A DNA stretch of 64,000 nucleotides from Streptomyces sp. BK208 (lineage in GTDB: Bacteria; Actinomycetota; Actinomycetes; Streptomycetales; Streptomycetaceae). Position 1 is the stretch's first letter. Each line of letters opens with the position of its first letter. The position numbers and the translations under genes were made by a program. Positions 1 to 7,663 of this stretch are shown piece by piece. The notes under the pieces were generated by a model. It saw nothing but the letters and a program-made list of their open reading frames with translations, made no database searches and had not been told where the DNA came from. Location of the stretch: positions 558,001 to 622,000 of the forward strand of contig NZ_SOAV01000001.1 of the NCBI RefSeq assembly GCF_004364245.1. The letters are read 5' to 3'.

Positions 1-750
1 GCCCCGCCAGGCGGCCTCGTCGAGGGTGGGCCGGGGCAGGCAGGCGTCCACGACGAGGAGTTCGCCGAGCAGGTCCCAGCGTTCGAGGTCCAGCCAGTCG
101 TCGATCCAGACCGGGAGCCAGGCGGCCAGGTAGTCGGCGACGTCGGGCGGCAGCCCGCCGGGGTTCTCGCCCCAGTCGGTGAGGTGGAAGACGGTGTGCG
201 TGATGTCGTACGCGGTGTGGCCCTCGACCGTCCACGGTTCGGGGGTGCCCGCCAGCCAGGTGGTGGCGGCGAGGTCGGCCTCCGGCGGCCGCGCGCTCAG
301 GCCGAAGCGGCGCTGGAAGGCGGACAGGCCGAGGCGCCGGGTGGGGGTCACCGGGAAGCGTGTCCAGCTGTCCAGCCGGTGGTTGAGGAGCGTGGCGGCC
401 TCGATCTCGGGCTGGCTGTGGCCCAGCTCCTTGAACGGCAGGTAGACCTCGAAGGGGACGGGCGAGAAGGGTTCGATGCGCTGGGCGCGCACCAGCATGC
501 GGCCGCCGTCCAGGGTCTCGCGCCAGGTGTGGTCGAGCAGTTGGCGCGCGAGCTGGGCCTGCCGGGACCCGGCGACGCCCTCGCGGAAGAGCACCGTGCA
601 GATGAGGGCGAGTTCGCCGATCGGCTTGAAGCGTTCCAGGAAGCCGATCTCGGGGTCCACGTCCGGTTCCAGGCGGAATCCGTCCCGGTGGGCCCACAGC
701 CACTCCAGGGCACCGGCTCCGACGCGGTGGATCAGGCGGGTGTCCGTCAT
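1..750 (-). CDS. Third gene of cassette A: ~300-aa helical protein (DUF6895-like), 3' end outside window
   Basis: The ATG overlaps the TGA of the upstream gene (ATGA, 747-750), so translation is probably coupled. At least 250 residues are visible. The protein shares a pattern with its neighbour at 747-1739 and with the product of 26818-27729: a K-P-I-G-E-L segment near residue 40, P-T-R-R-L-G in the middle, T-W-L-A-G-T-P-E-P-W, then THTVFHLTDWG and a WLPVW...WDLLGELL tail. The conserved His and Asp residues suggest an enzyme or metal site, but that is inference. I believe this family is listed as DUF6895; no function is known to me. Confidence 0.8.
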   Translation of the reverse strand, partial: MTDTRLIHRVGAGALEWLWAHRDGFRLEPDVDPEIGFLERFKPIGELALICTVLFREGVAGSRQAQLARQLLDHTWRETLDGGRMLVRAQRIEPFSPVPFEVYLPFKELGHSQPEIEAATLLNHRLDSWTRFPVTPTRRLGLSAFQRRFGLSARPPEADLAATTWLAGTPEPWTVEGHTAYDITHTVFHLTDWGENPGGLPPDVADYLAAWLPVWIDDWLDLERWDLLGELLVVDACLPRPTLDEAAWRG

Positions 751-1739
751 CCCGGCGCTCCTTGTCCGGCGTGCCGTCCCGGGCGGGGTGCGGTGCGCCG
801 CACGTCCGGCGGGCGGGTGGTGGCCGCCGTGGTGAGGGCCGCCGCGAACACCGCCATCAGGGTGGAGTGGTAGCAGTCGGCGAAGTCGTAGGGGTCCGGT
901 GCCGGGTCGGGCCCGGCGGCGTCCTGGGCGGCGCCTTCCTCGGGGATCGCGCCGGAGCGGTCCTGGGCGGCCGCGACGCGCTGCCAGGCGTCCTCCAGGA
1001 CGGCCGGCTCCGGCGGGCGCGGCAGGCTCGCCGCGACCGCGAGCAGCTCGCAGCTCAGGTCCCACATCCGGGCGTCGAGGCAGGTGTCGAGCCAGGGCGG
1101 CAGCCAGTGCAGCAGGTAGTCCGCGAGGCCGGCCGGCACGCCCCGGGCGGCGCGTCCCCAGTCGGTCAGGTGGAAGACGACGTGGGTGAGGGCGTATCCG
1201 GCCGCGCGCTCGAAGGTCCACGGCTCGGGCAGGCCGCCCAGCCAGGTGCGCTCCAGCGCCCGGGTGGCGTCCCCGTGCGGCGGGATGCCGCTGTGCCGCT
1301 CGGCCTCGAGCACGCCCAGGCGGCGGGTGGGGTACTGCTCGGTCAGCCGCCAGCCCCGGGTGCGGGCCACCACGGCGGCGGACGCCTCGTAGCCGGGGTG
1401 GCGCAGTCCGGCCGAGGCGAAGGCGGCGTACACCTCCAGCGGATAGGTGGCGAACGGCTCCAGCGACTGCATGAGCGGGAAGAGTTCGCCCCGGTGCGTC
1501 TGCTGCCAGGCGAAGTCGAGGAGTTCGGACACGCGGGTGTGCAGCGGGTCCTGGGGCGGGGTGCACAGGGACACCGAGGCGCAGACCCGGGTCAGCTCGC
1601 CCAGGGGCTTCCACGTCCGGTTGACCTGCCCGTCGGCCGCCAGCGCGTCGTCACCGAGCGCGAAGCGGTCGCGGTGGGCCCAGACCCAGTCCAGTGCGGC
1701 TTCCTCGACGTCCCGGACGCTCCCGCCCCGGACGCTCAC
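747..1739 (-). CDS. Second gene of cassette A: 330-aa helical protein, paralogue of the next gene
   Basis: The GTG start overlaps the stop of the preceding gene as GTGA (1736-1739), exactly the junction seen in cassette B at 26818-26821. A longer reading frame exists upstream but is antisense-like sequence. Conserved blocks are W-K-P-L-G-E-L, P-T-R-R-L-G, T-W-L-G-G-L-P-E-P-W, THVVFHLTDWG and WLPPWLD...WDLSCELL. No signal peptide or membrane segment is evident. The C-terminal ~50 residues are Pro/Ala/Asp-rich and unlike the paralogues. Function unknown; it resembles the 303-aa protein of cassette B most closely in the PEPW and FHLTDWG regions. Confidence 0.82.
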   Translation of the reverse strand: MSVRGGSVRDVEEAALDWVWAHRDRFALGDDALAADGQVNRTWKPLGELTRVCASVSLCTPPQDPLHTRVSELLDFAWQQTHRGELFPLMQSLEPFATYPLEVYAAFASAGLRHPGYEASAAVVARTRGWRLTEQYPTRRLGVLEAERHSGIPPHGDATRALERTWLGGLPEPWTFERAAGYALTHVVFHLTDWGRAARGVPAGLADYLLHWLPPWLDTCLDARMWDLSCELLAVAASLPRPPEPAVLEDAWQRVAAAQDRSGAIPEEGAAQDAAGPDPAPDPYDFADCYHSTLMAVFAAALTTAATTRPPDVRRTAPRPGRHAGQGAPG

Positions 1740-2443
1740 AGCAGGACCCCGGCCGGCATCAGCCGCGCCGCCTCCAGTTGCAGGGCCACCCGCGGGTCGG
1801 AGCCGCCCATGAGGCATACGAAGTCCAGGCCGGCCTCCAGGCCGAGGGTGTCCGGCACCCCGTCCAGGAGCGTGAGCCAGCGTCCGGCTCCGGCCGCCTG
1901 CTGCCAGTCGCGGCGGCGTACCGCCCGGACGAAGCCGCGGGCGACGTCCACGGGCCGTCGGCGTGCCGCCCGGGTGACCGCGCACTCCTCGCCGGGCAGC
2001 GCGAGCGGGGCCAGGACGGCGAGCTGGTGGGTGAGGAACTGCCAGCCGGCGTCCTCCAGCCAGCGGGCGTCCGGTTCGGCGCCGGGCTCGTCGGCGAGGG
2101 GGCCGTTCAGGGGTGGTTCGATCCGGCGCAGGGCACGGGTCATGGCCCAGTGGCTCCACGCGACGGTGGGTGCCGCGTCGTCGCGCGGCGGGTGGGCCGC
2201 CACGGCGTCCTTGAACACGGCGAGTTGCCCGGGGTCGGGCGGGACGCGCAACAGGACGCTGGGCAGCAGGGTGTCCGCACCCAGGACGCGTACCGCCGCA
2301 CGTGCGACGCCGTCGCCGGCGCCGTCCCGGGTCAGGGTGCCGCCCGCTCGCACGTGGTCTCCGCTCCGAAGAGCGGAGACCACGTCTGAAGCGAGGTCCA
2401 GCACCGTTCCCTGCAGGAGGGCCGATGTGCTCGACTGCTCCAT
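1736..2443 (-). CDS. First protein gene of cassette A: 235-aa protein of unknown function
   Basis: ATG at 2443 is preceded by GGGAG at suitable spacing (cgacgggagaatgag), so I prefer it over the longer frame to 2542. The protein is Ala/Leu/Arg-rich and probably all helical. Its C-terminal third (DVARGFVRAVRRRDW...AAGAGRW...LGLEAGL) matches the 229-aa protein of cassette B (DVGRAVTRALMRRDY...AARLCRW...VGLDLG). It begins 20 bases after the stop of the 62-aa peptide gene and overlaps the next gene by 4 bases. I recognise no domain. Confidence 0.82.
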   Translation of the reverse strand: MEQSSTSALLQGTVLDLASDVVSALRSGDHVRAGGTLTRDGAGDGVARAAVRVLGADTLLPSVLLRVPPDPGQLAVFKDAVAAHPPRDDAAPTVAWSHWAMTRALRRIEPPLNGPLADEPGAEPDARWLEDAGWQFLTHQLAVLAPLALPGEECAVTRAARRRPVDVARGFVRAVRRRDWQQAAGAGRWLTLLDGVPDTLGLEAGLDFVCLMGGSDPRVALQLEAARLMPAGVLL

Positions 2444-2463
2444 CTCATTCTCCCGTCGGTCCG

Positions 2464-2652
2464 TCAGCCCTTCTTCGGGCGCGGGGTCGGCGGCGAGAGC
2501 AGGAGGCTGGTGCCTCCGGACTGCAGGGCGAGCGCTGCGCACTCGCGGCTGTCGCGGAAGACTCCGTCGGGCTCGGCGGGGTCGAGTACCGCGTCGATGT
2601 CGATGTTCTCGGTGCGGGTGACTTCCTTGAGCACCTTGTCCTTGGAAGGCAT
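2464..2652 (-). CDS. Cassette A small peptide (62 aa), possible precursor peptide
   Basis: ATG at 2652 has a good ribosome binding site (gagggag, 8-base spacer); an in-frame ATG at 2694 lacks one. The N-terminal half is acidic (ENIDIDAVLDPAEPDGV), followed by a short segment with one Cys, then a Gly/Ser/Leu patch and a Pro/Lys-rich tail (SPPTPRPKKG). It is the first gene of the cassette. The 53-aa peptide of cassette B has a matching AV[LM]xPAE motif in the same place and also ends Pro-rich. A leader/core layout as in ribosomal peptide precursors is an inference; it could also be a small structural or regulatory protein. Confidence 0.72.
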   Translation of the reverse strand: MPSKDKVLKEVTRTENIDIDAVLDPAEPDGVFRDSRECAALALQSGGTSLLLSPPTPRPKKG

Positions 2653-2749
2653 TTCACCATCTCCCTCTGGTAGCCAAATGGCCTTCACATCCAAGGGTGT
2701 CCGGTAAGTCCCAGAACATGCCTTTCATCACAAAATTCTCTTAGGTCAC
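2653..2749. other. AT-richer upstream region of cassette A
   Basis: About 100 bases separate the peptide gene from the 3' end of the methyltransferase gene. The stretch is clearly AT-richer than its surroundings and is the likely promoter region of cassette A, but I cannot fix -35/-10 boxes. Confidence 0.35.
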
Positions 2750-3394
2750 TCATTCAACAACCGTGCGGCGCAGGCGCCACACGTGGTCGTCGCGGAAACC
2801 CTCGCCGCCCTCGGGGGACATGCTGGGCCGTCGGGCGGTCCTGCGGGTCACCACGGTCCACCCGTCCCGCGGCAGGGCGAGTTCGGCCAGGACGCCGTCC
2901 AGGGTGGGGAAGACGGCGTCGAAGGGCGGTTCGGTCTGCCAGGAGGGCCAGCCGGCGTGCATGACGACCAGCAGGGTGCCGCCGGGCGCCACGGCCCGGG
3001 CCGCCGCGTGCAGCACGGACCGCTGGTCGAGGGCGACCGGGGACTGCAGGTAGTGGGCGCTCACCAGGTCGAAGGAGCCGCCGGGGAACGAAGGGCCCAG
3101 CTCGTGGCGTTCCCAGGCGACGCGGTCGCCGACCCCGGCGTCCGCGGCGTGCCCGGCCGCACGCGCGAGGGCGGTGGCGGAGATGTCCACGCCGGTGACC
3201 CGCCAGCCGCGCGAGGCCAGCCACACGGCGTCCGCCCCTTCGCCGCAGCCGAGGTCCAGCGCGGTTCCGGGAGCGAGGGCGCCCGCCTCCTGGACGAGCA
3301 GCTCGTTGGGGCGCCCGCTCCAGACGCGGCCGGTGTCGCGGTAGCGGGCCTCCCAGAACTCCTCGGCGGCAGCCGGAGCGGGGGTGTCGGTCAT
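2750..3394 (-). CDS. Class I SAM-dependent methyltransferase
   Basis: The 214-aa product has a classical motif I (LDLGCGEGADA, about residues 46-56) followed by an acidic residue at the end of strand 2 (VTGVDIS) and the motif IV region (FDLVSAHYLQ). This is the small free-standing type (Methyltransf_25/TehB-like) acting on an unknown small substrate in the cytoplasm. ATG at 3394 is chosen because caggagg lies just upstream; the frame to 3481 reads through non-coding-like sequence. No partner gene suggests the substrate. Confidence 0.85.
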   Translation of the reverse strand: MTDTPAPAAAEEFWEARYRDTGRVWSGRPNELLVQEAGALAPGTALDLGCGEGADAVWLASRGWRVTGVDISATALARAAGHAADAGVGDRVAWERHELGPSFPGGSFDLVSAHYLQSPVALDQRSVLHAAARAVAPGGTLLVVMHAGWPSWQTEPPFDAVFPTLDGVLAELALPRDGWTVVTRRTARRPSMSPEGGEGFRDDHVWRLRRTVVE

Positions 3395-3538
3395 GGTGGG
3401 TTCCTCCTGGTGCGGGTCGGTCGCCTGCTCGGGCGGGCGCGCGACGGGCGCGCGTTCCGTGTGCAGGCTGCCCCGGTGCACCGGGAGGCGCCAAAGATGT
3501 TTGCCGATCCGGCAAGTCCGGCGCCGGCGGCCGGCACG

Positions 3539-3904
3539 TCAGCCCGTCAGCGCCTCCGACCGGCCCTCGGGGCCGTCCCCGCGCAGCCACCCCGTCCGCC
3601 GCGGGAAGGGGTCCTCGACGCCGGCCTCGTCCAGCGCCTCCTTGACCCGGCGGCGCAGCTCGCGCGTGACGCCCCACTGCTGCAGCGGCACCGTCTTGAC
3701 GGCGAGGCGCACCAGCACCCCGTCGGCGTCCACGGACTGCACGCCCCACACCGCCGGTTCCTCCAGCAGGACGTCGGCGAAGTCGCGCTCCTCGCGCAGG
3801 GCGCGGCCGGTGTCCTCGAGGACGCGGTAGACGGTGTCCAGGTCCGCGTCGTGGGCCACGGCGACCCGAACATGACGACCGGCGCGCGTCGGGACGGCCG
3901 CCAC
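3539..3904 (-). pseudogene. Truncated MscS-type mechanosensitive channel, C-terminal cytoplasmic part only
   Basis: The 121 residues match the cytoplasmic alpha/beta end of small-conductance mechanosensitive channels (VRVAVAHDADLDTVYRVLED, then VKTVPLQQWGVTRELRRRVKEALDEAGV). The family normally has three membrane helices and a beta domain before this, over 250 residues in all; none is present. The GTG at 3904 has no clear ribosome binding site, and the frame remains open upstream only into unrelated sequence. The remnant probably results from a deletion next to the small membrane-protein gene at 4025. Confidence 0.7.
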
Positions 3905-4024
3905 ATCTCGCCCGAGTTGTCCTTTGTGTCGGACGGTCGCGTCATCTTCACCCCCGCCGGGCCCATCGTCCGGGCCCTTCGGGGCACCCGCGGGGAGTCG
4001 TCCACAGCGGAGGGGGCCTGCGGC

Positions 4025-4234
4025 GTGGTTGTCGTTGCCGTCCTGCTACTGCCCGGACTGGGGCTGTTGCTGTTCACCATGACGTACCTGGAGGACCGGC
4101 TGCTGCGTGATCCGGGCCCGCCCCGGCACGCACGGCGGGGACATCTGCGTCTGCTCCCGGGCGGGCGGGGCCATCACTCCCGCCCGCGGCCGGAGCCGGC
4201 CGGGGCCCACGCGTCCGAACGGGACGCCGCCTGA
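4025..4234 (+). CDS. Small membrane protein (69 aa)
   Basis: GTG at 4025 follows a strong GGAGGGGG with an 8-base spacer. The product starts with one hydrophobic helix (VVVVAVLLLPGLGLLLF), then TYLEDRLLRDP and a basic Arg/His/Pro-rich tail of about 35 residues. It is probably a single-span protein with a cytoplasmic basic tail. An upstream in-frame ATG (3872) would add about 50 residues but lacks a ribosome binding site and overlaps the MscS remnant. Confidence 0.65.
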   Translation: MVVVAVLLLPGLGLLLFTMTYLEDRLLRDPGPPRHARRGHLRLLPGGRGHHSRPRPEPAGAHASERDAA

Positions 4235-4346
4235 CCCGCCCCGGCCGCCGCCCGGAACCCCTGTCCCCACCCCGCCGAGCGGACGTCCGCCCCGCCGGGC
4301 GATGCTGTTCCGGAAGGGACACACGCGGCGCGGGTGAGGAGAGCGG

Positions 4347-4772
4347 ATGGACGCCGGGGAACAGCACGACGCGGAGGACGAGTTCGTCCGGTTCTGGCAG
4401 GAGCGCCGGGTGTGCTTCCTGTCGACGCCGCGGGCCGACGGGACCCCGCACCTGGTCCCGGTCGGGGTGACGTACGACCACGCGACCCGCACGGCGCGGG
4501 TCATCACGGGCCGGGGCACCACGAAGGCGCGCAACGTGCGGCGGGCCGCCGGGGCGGTCGTCGCCGTGGGCCAGGTGGACGGCAGGCGCTGGTCCACCCT
4601 GGAGGGCGTCGCGTCCGTGCGGGAGGACGCCGGGTCCGTCCGCGACGCGGAGGCCCGGTACGCCGCCCGCTACCGGCAGCCCCGGGTGAACCCGGAGCGG
4701 GTCGTCATCGAGATCGCCGTACGGCGCTTCCTCGGCACGGTGCGGCCGCCGGCGGGGCGGCCGGAGGCGTGA
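4347..4772 (+). CDS. PPOX-class (split-barrel) F420/flavin-dependent oxidoreductase
   Basis: The 141-aa protein has the split beta-barrel pattern of the pyridoxamine-phosphate-oxidase-like superfamily: an N-terminal helix, then VCFLSTPRADGTPHLVPVG, the ARVITGRGTTKARNVRR strand pair and a C-terminal barrel strand. In actinobacteria such proteins usually bind F420 or flavins. The ribosome binding site is gaggag. A second, different member lies at 53731-54153. The substrate cannot be read from the sequence. Confidence 0.82.
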   Translation: MDAGEQHDAEDEFVRFWQERRVCFLSTPRADGTPHLVPVGVTYDHATRTARVITGRGTTKARNVRRAAGAVVAVGQVDGRRWSTLEGVASVREDAGSVRDAEARYAARYRQPRVNPERVVIEIAVRRFLGTVRPPAGRPEA

Positions 4773-4790
4773 GACCCCCGGCCGGGCGGG

Positions 4791-6890
4791 TCACTCCCGC
4801 CCGGCGCCGGCCCTGCGCCCCGGCCGCCCGGGCCACCAGGCGGGGGCGCCGATGTCGCGGGCGAGCGCGGGGACCAGCAGCGAGCGCACCACCAGCGTGT
4901 CCAGCAGGACGCCGAAGGCCACGATGAAGGCGATCTGGACCAGGAAGGCGAGCGGGATCACCCCGAGCGCGGCGAAGGTGGCGGCGAGGACGACGCCCGC
5001 CGAGGTGATCACTCCGCCGGTGGCCGTCAGACCGCGCAGGATGCCCTCGCGCACCCCGTGGTGCAGCGTCTCCTGCCGCACCCGGGACATCAGGAAGATG
5101 TTGTAGTCCACGCCGAGGGCGACCAGGAAGACGAACCCGTACAACGGGACGGAGGCGTCCGTGCCGCTGAAGCCGAACACGTGGGTGAAGACCAGCGCCG
5201 AGACGCCCAGGGTGGCCAGGAAGTTCAGCGCCACCGTCGCCACCAGCAGCACCGGCATCAGCAGCGAGCGCAGCAGGGCGATCAGGATGACCAGGATGAT
5301 GGCGAGGACCACGGGCACGATGAGCGTGCGGTCGTGCTCGGCGGTGCGCTGGGTGTCGTACTGCTGGGCGGTGTAGCCGCCGACCAGGGCGTCCGCGTCG
5401 GGCACCTCGTGGACGGCCGACCTGAGACGGGCCACCGCGTCCTTGGCCGCGTCGCTGTCGGCAGGCGCCTGGAGCGTCGCGTCGATCCGCACCCGCCCGT
5501 CGACCACCTTGGGCTCGCCGCCGCCGGGGCGGCCGGACGCGGTCACCGGGGCGGCCGAGGCGACGCCGCGGGTGTCGCGGGCGGCCGCGAGGACGGGGTC
5601 GAGGCGGTCGGCGTCGGCGATGATCACGGCCGGGTTGCCGGAGCCGCCCGGGAAGTGCCGGGCCAGGGTCTGCTGCGCGGCCACCGAAGGGGTGTCGTTC
5701 ACGAAGATCTCGTCCAGGGGCACGCCCTTGGAGGTGAGGGTCGGCGCGAAGGCGGCGCAGGCGACCAGCGCGGCCAGGCAGATCGCCCAGATGCGGCGCG
5801 GGGCCCGGTCCACCAGCGCGGCGACGCGGTGCCACAGCGGGTGTCCGCCGGCCGCATCCGGGTCACCGGCCGGTGCGGGCTTCGCGGGCCAGTACGCGGC
5901 CCGGCCGAGCAGCACCAGGACGGCGGGCAGGAAGGTGAGCGTGCTCAGTACGGCACAGACGATGCCGATGGCGCCGACGGGTCCGAGCGCGCGGTTGTTG
6001 GTCAGGTCGCTCAGCAGCAGCGCCAGCAGGGCGAGGGCGACGGTCGCCGCGCTGGCCACGACGGCGCTCCAGGAGGCCCGCAGGGCGGCGCGCACGGCGG
6101 TGAAGCGGTCGGGGTGCCGGGCCAGTTCCTCGCGGAAGCGGGCGGTGAGCAGCAGGGCGTAGTCGGTGGCGGCGCCGATGACGAGGATGGAGAGGATGCC
6201 CTGGACCTGTCCGTCGACGCGTACGACGTCGCGCTCGGCCAGCGCGTAGACGATCGCGCAGGCGAGGCCGAGGGCGAAGACGGCGCCCAGGATGATGACC
6301 AGGGGCAGCAGGACGCTGCGGTAGACGAGCAGCAGGATCACCAGCACGGTGATCAGTGCGACGCCCAGCAGCAGCCCGTCGATGCCGGAGAAGGCGTCGG
6401 AGAGGTCCGCCTGGGAGGCCGCGGGGCCGGCCAGTTGCGCCCGCGTGCCGGGCACCTGTCCGGCGGCGTCCTCGACCCGTGCCAGGACGTCGGGCAGCGC
6501 GTCACCGAGGTCGGGTTCGACCTGCACGACGGCCTGGAGCGCCTCGCCGTCCTCGGAGGGCAGCGCGGGCGACGCCTGCCCGACGACGCCCGGCTCGCCC
6601 CGCAGGGCGGCGAGGGAACGGGTGGCCTCGGCCCGGTGAGCGGTGACGGAGCCGCCGCCGTCGGCGGTCCACACGACGATCACCGGGAGCGTCTCGTCCT
6701 GCTGGAACGCCTTCTGGGCGTCGACGACCCGGGTGGACTCGGCGCTGCGCGGCAGGAAGGCGGCCCGGTCGTTGGTGGCGACCTCGCCGAGCTTGCCGGC
6801 ATAGGGCCCGAGGGCCCCGCCGATGCCGAGCCAGACCAGGAGCAGGAGGGCCGGGACGAGCCAGCGGGCCCTTCGGGAGGGGGTGGACAT
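4791..6890 (-). CDS. MMPL/RND-family membrane transporter
   Basis: The 699-aa protein has the actinobacterial MMPL layout: helix 1 (LVPALLLLVWLGIGGAL), an extracytoplasmic domain (residues ~40-170), five helices, a second loop domain and a second set of helices ending near residue 680. The length fits the shorter MMPL exporters. It probably uses the proton gradient to export a lipophilic or toxic compound. It lies downstream of, and on the same strand as, a MarR regulator, with tandem operator-like repeats in between, so MarR-controlled efflux is the natural reading. Confidence 0.9.
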   Translation of the reverse strand: MSTPSRRARWLVPALLLLVWLGIGGALGPYAGKLGEVATNDRAAFLPRSAESTRVVDAQKAFQQDETLPVIVVWTADGGGSVTAHRAEATRSLAALRGEPGVVGQASPALPSEDGEALQAVVQVEPDLGDALPDVLARVEDAAGQVPGTRAQLAGPAASQADLSDAFSGIDGLLLGVALITVLVILLLVYRSVLLPLVIILGAVFALGLACAIVYALAERDVVRVDGQVQGILSILVIGAATDYALLLTARFREELARHPDRFTAVRAALRASWSAVVASAATVALALLALLLSDLTNNRALGPVGAIGIVCAVLSTLTFLPAVLVLLGRAAYWPAKPAPAGDPDAAGGHPLWHRVAALVDRAPRRIWAICLAALVACAAFAPTLTSKGVPLDEIFVNDTPSVAAQQTLARHFPGGSGNPAVIIADADRLDPVLAAARDTRGVASAAPVTASGRPGGGEPKVVDGRVRIDATLQAPADSDAAKDAVARLRSAVHEVPDADALVGGYTAQQYDTQRTAEHDRTLIVPVVLAIILVILIALLRSLLMPVLLVATVALNFLATLGVSALVFTHVFGFSGTDASVPLYGFVFLVALGVDYNIFLMSRVRQETLHHGVREGILRGLTATGGVITSAGVVLAATFAALGVIPLAFLVQIAFIVAFGVLLDTLVVRSLLVPALARDIGAPAWWPGRPGRRAGAGRE

Positions 6891-6942
6891 CGGTGTGGGG
6901 TCTCCAGGTCTCCAGCGGCGCGGAAAGTAGCTCGGTCATAAG

Positions 6943-6971
6943 CAATCTCAATGATAAACAATCTCAATGAT
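6943..6971. promoter_or_regulatory. Tandem MarR-operator-like repeats upstream of the MMPL gene
   Basis: The 13-base word caatctcaatgat occurs at 6943-6955 and again at 6959-6971, a 16-base period. Each copy contains ATCTCAAT, whose reverse complement ATTGAGAT is a familiar actinobacterial MarR half-site. The stretch is strikingly AT-rich for this genome and sits between marR and the transporter start, so it probably overlaps the transporter promoter. Confidence 0.65.
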
Positions 6972-7046
6972 CGAGTTACCTGAGATCGTCGTGACACACC
7001 GACGTGTTCCCCGGGAGCCGCCCCGGACGCGGTACGGGCGGCGGAT

Positions 7047-7559
7047 TCAGCCCTCGTCCGTGCGCACCAGGCGCAGTTCCTCGTTCATCGCCGTCAGGAA
7101 GCGGATGACGACGGCCATTTCGTCGTCGTCGAAGCGGGAGCGGGTCGCGGCGGCGGCCTCGGCCAGCGGCAGGAAGTACCTGCGGGCCGTCTCCCGGGCC
7201 TCGGGCACGTAGTGCAGGTGCACGACGCGGCGGTCCGCGTTCTCCCGCACCCGCCGCACGTGCCCCGCGCGCTCCAGCCGGTCCACGCAGGCCGTCACCG
7301 CGCCCGAGGTCAGACCCAGGTGCTCACGCAGCCGCCCCGGCGTCATGGGCTCGCGCGCGTCCAGGATGGCGGCCAGCGCCTGGACGTCGGTGGCGTGCAG
7401 TCCGTGGCTGCCGGCGAACGCGTGCACGAGACGGTTGATCTCGCCGTTCATCCGCCTCAGCCGGGCGGCCAGGACGTGCAGGTCGCTCGCCTCGGTGCCG
7501 GGTCCGGCTCCGGGCCCCCGCTCGTGCGCGTGCTGTCCGCGCTGGTTCGCTGTCGCCAC
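7047..7559 (-). CDS. MarR-family transcriptional regulator
   Basis: The 170-aa product has the MarR winged helix: dimer helices, ATDVQALAAI, the recognition helix LTSGAVTACVDRLERAG and a wing (RRVRENADRRVVHLHYV), then C-terminal dimer helices. GTG at 7559 is preferred; TATACG lies about 8 bases upstream, which could be a -10 box of a leaderless transcript. The downstream same-strand MMPL pump and its tandem repeats are the likely targets; the divergent SDR gene may also be controlled. Confidence 0.88.
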   Translation of the reverse strand: MATANQRGQHAHERGPGAGPGTEASDLHVLAARLRRMNGEINRLVHAFAGSHGLHATDVQALAAILDAREPMTPGRLREHLGLTSGAVTACVDRLERAGHVRRVRENADRRVVHLHYVPEARETARRYFLPLAEAAAATRSRFDDDEMAVVIRFLTAMNEELRLVRTDEG

Positions 7560-7663
7560 GCGATCAGCGTATAGAAGGGTCGACCTGGGCCGGGACGCGT
7601 CCGCCGCGGGCCGTCGGGGGGAAGGGTGCATGTGACCGACTGTCCCGCGAGCGACGGAGCGCC

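Noticed and set aside
1..2652. Cassette A as a lanthipeptide, lasso, thiopeptide or linaridin cluster
   Set aside because: No LanB/C/M, asparagine-synthetase-like, YcaO, radical-SAM or linaridin-type enzyme is visible, and the peptides lack suitable Cys patterns.
5058..6941. A 627-codon plus-strand frame
   Set aside because: It is the antisense of the MMPL gene; its Gly/Asp/Gln/Val-rich composition is the usual GC-bias artefact.
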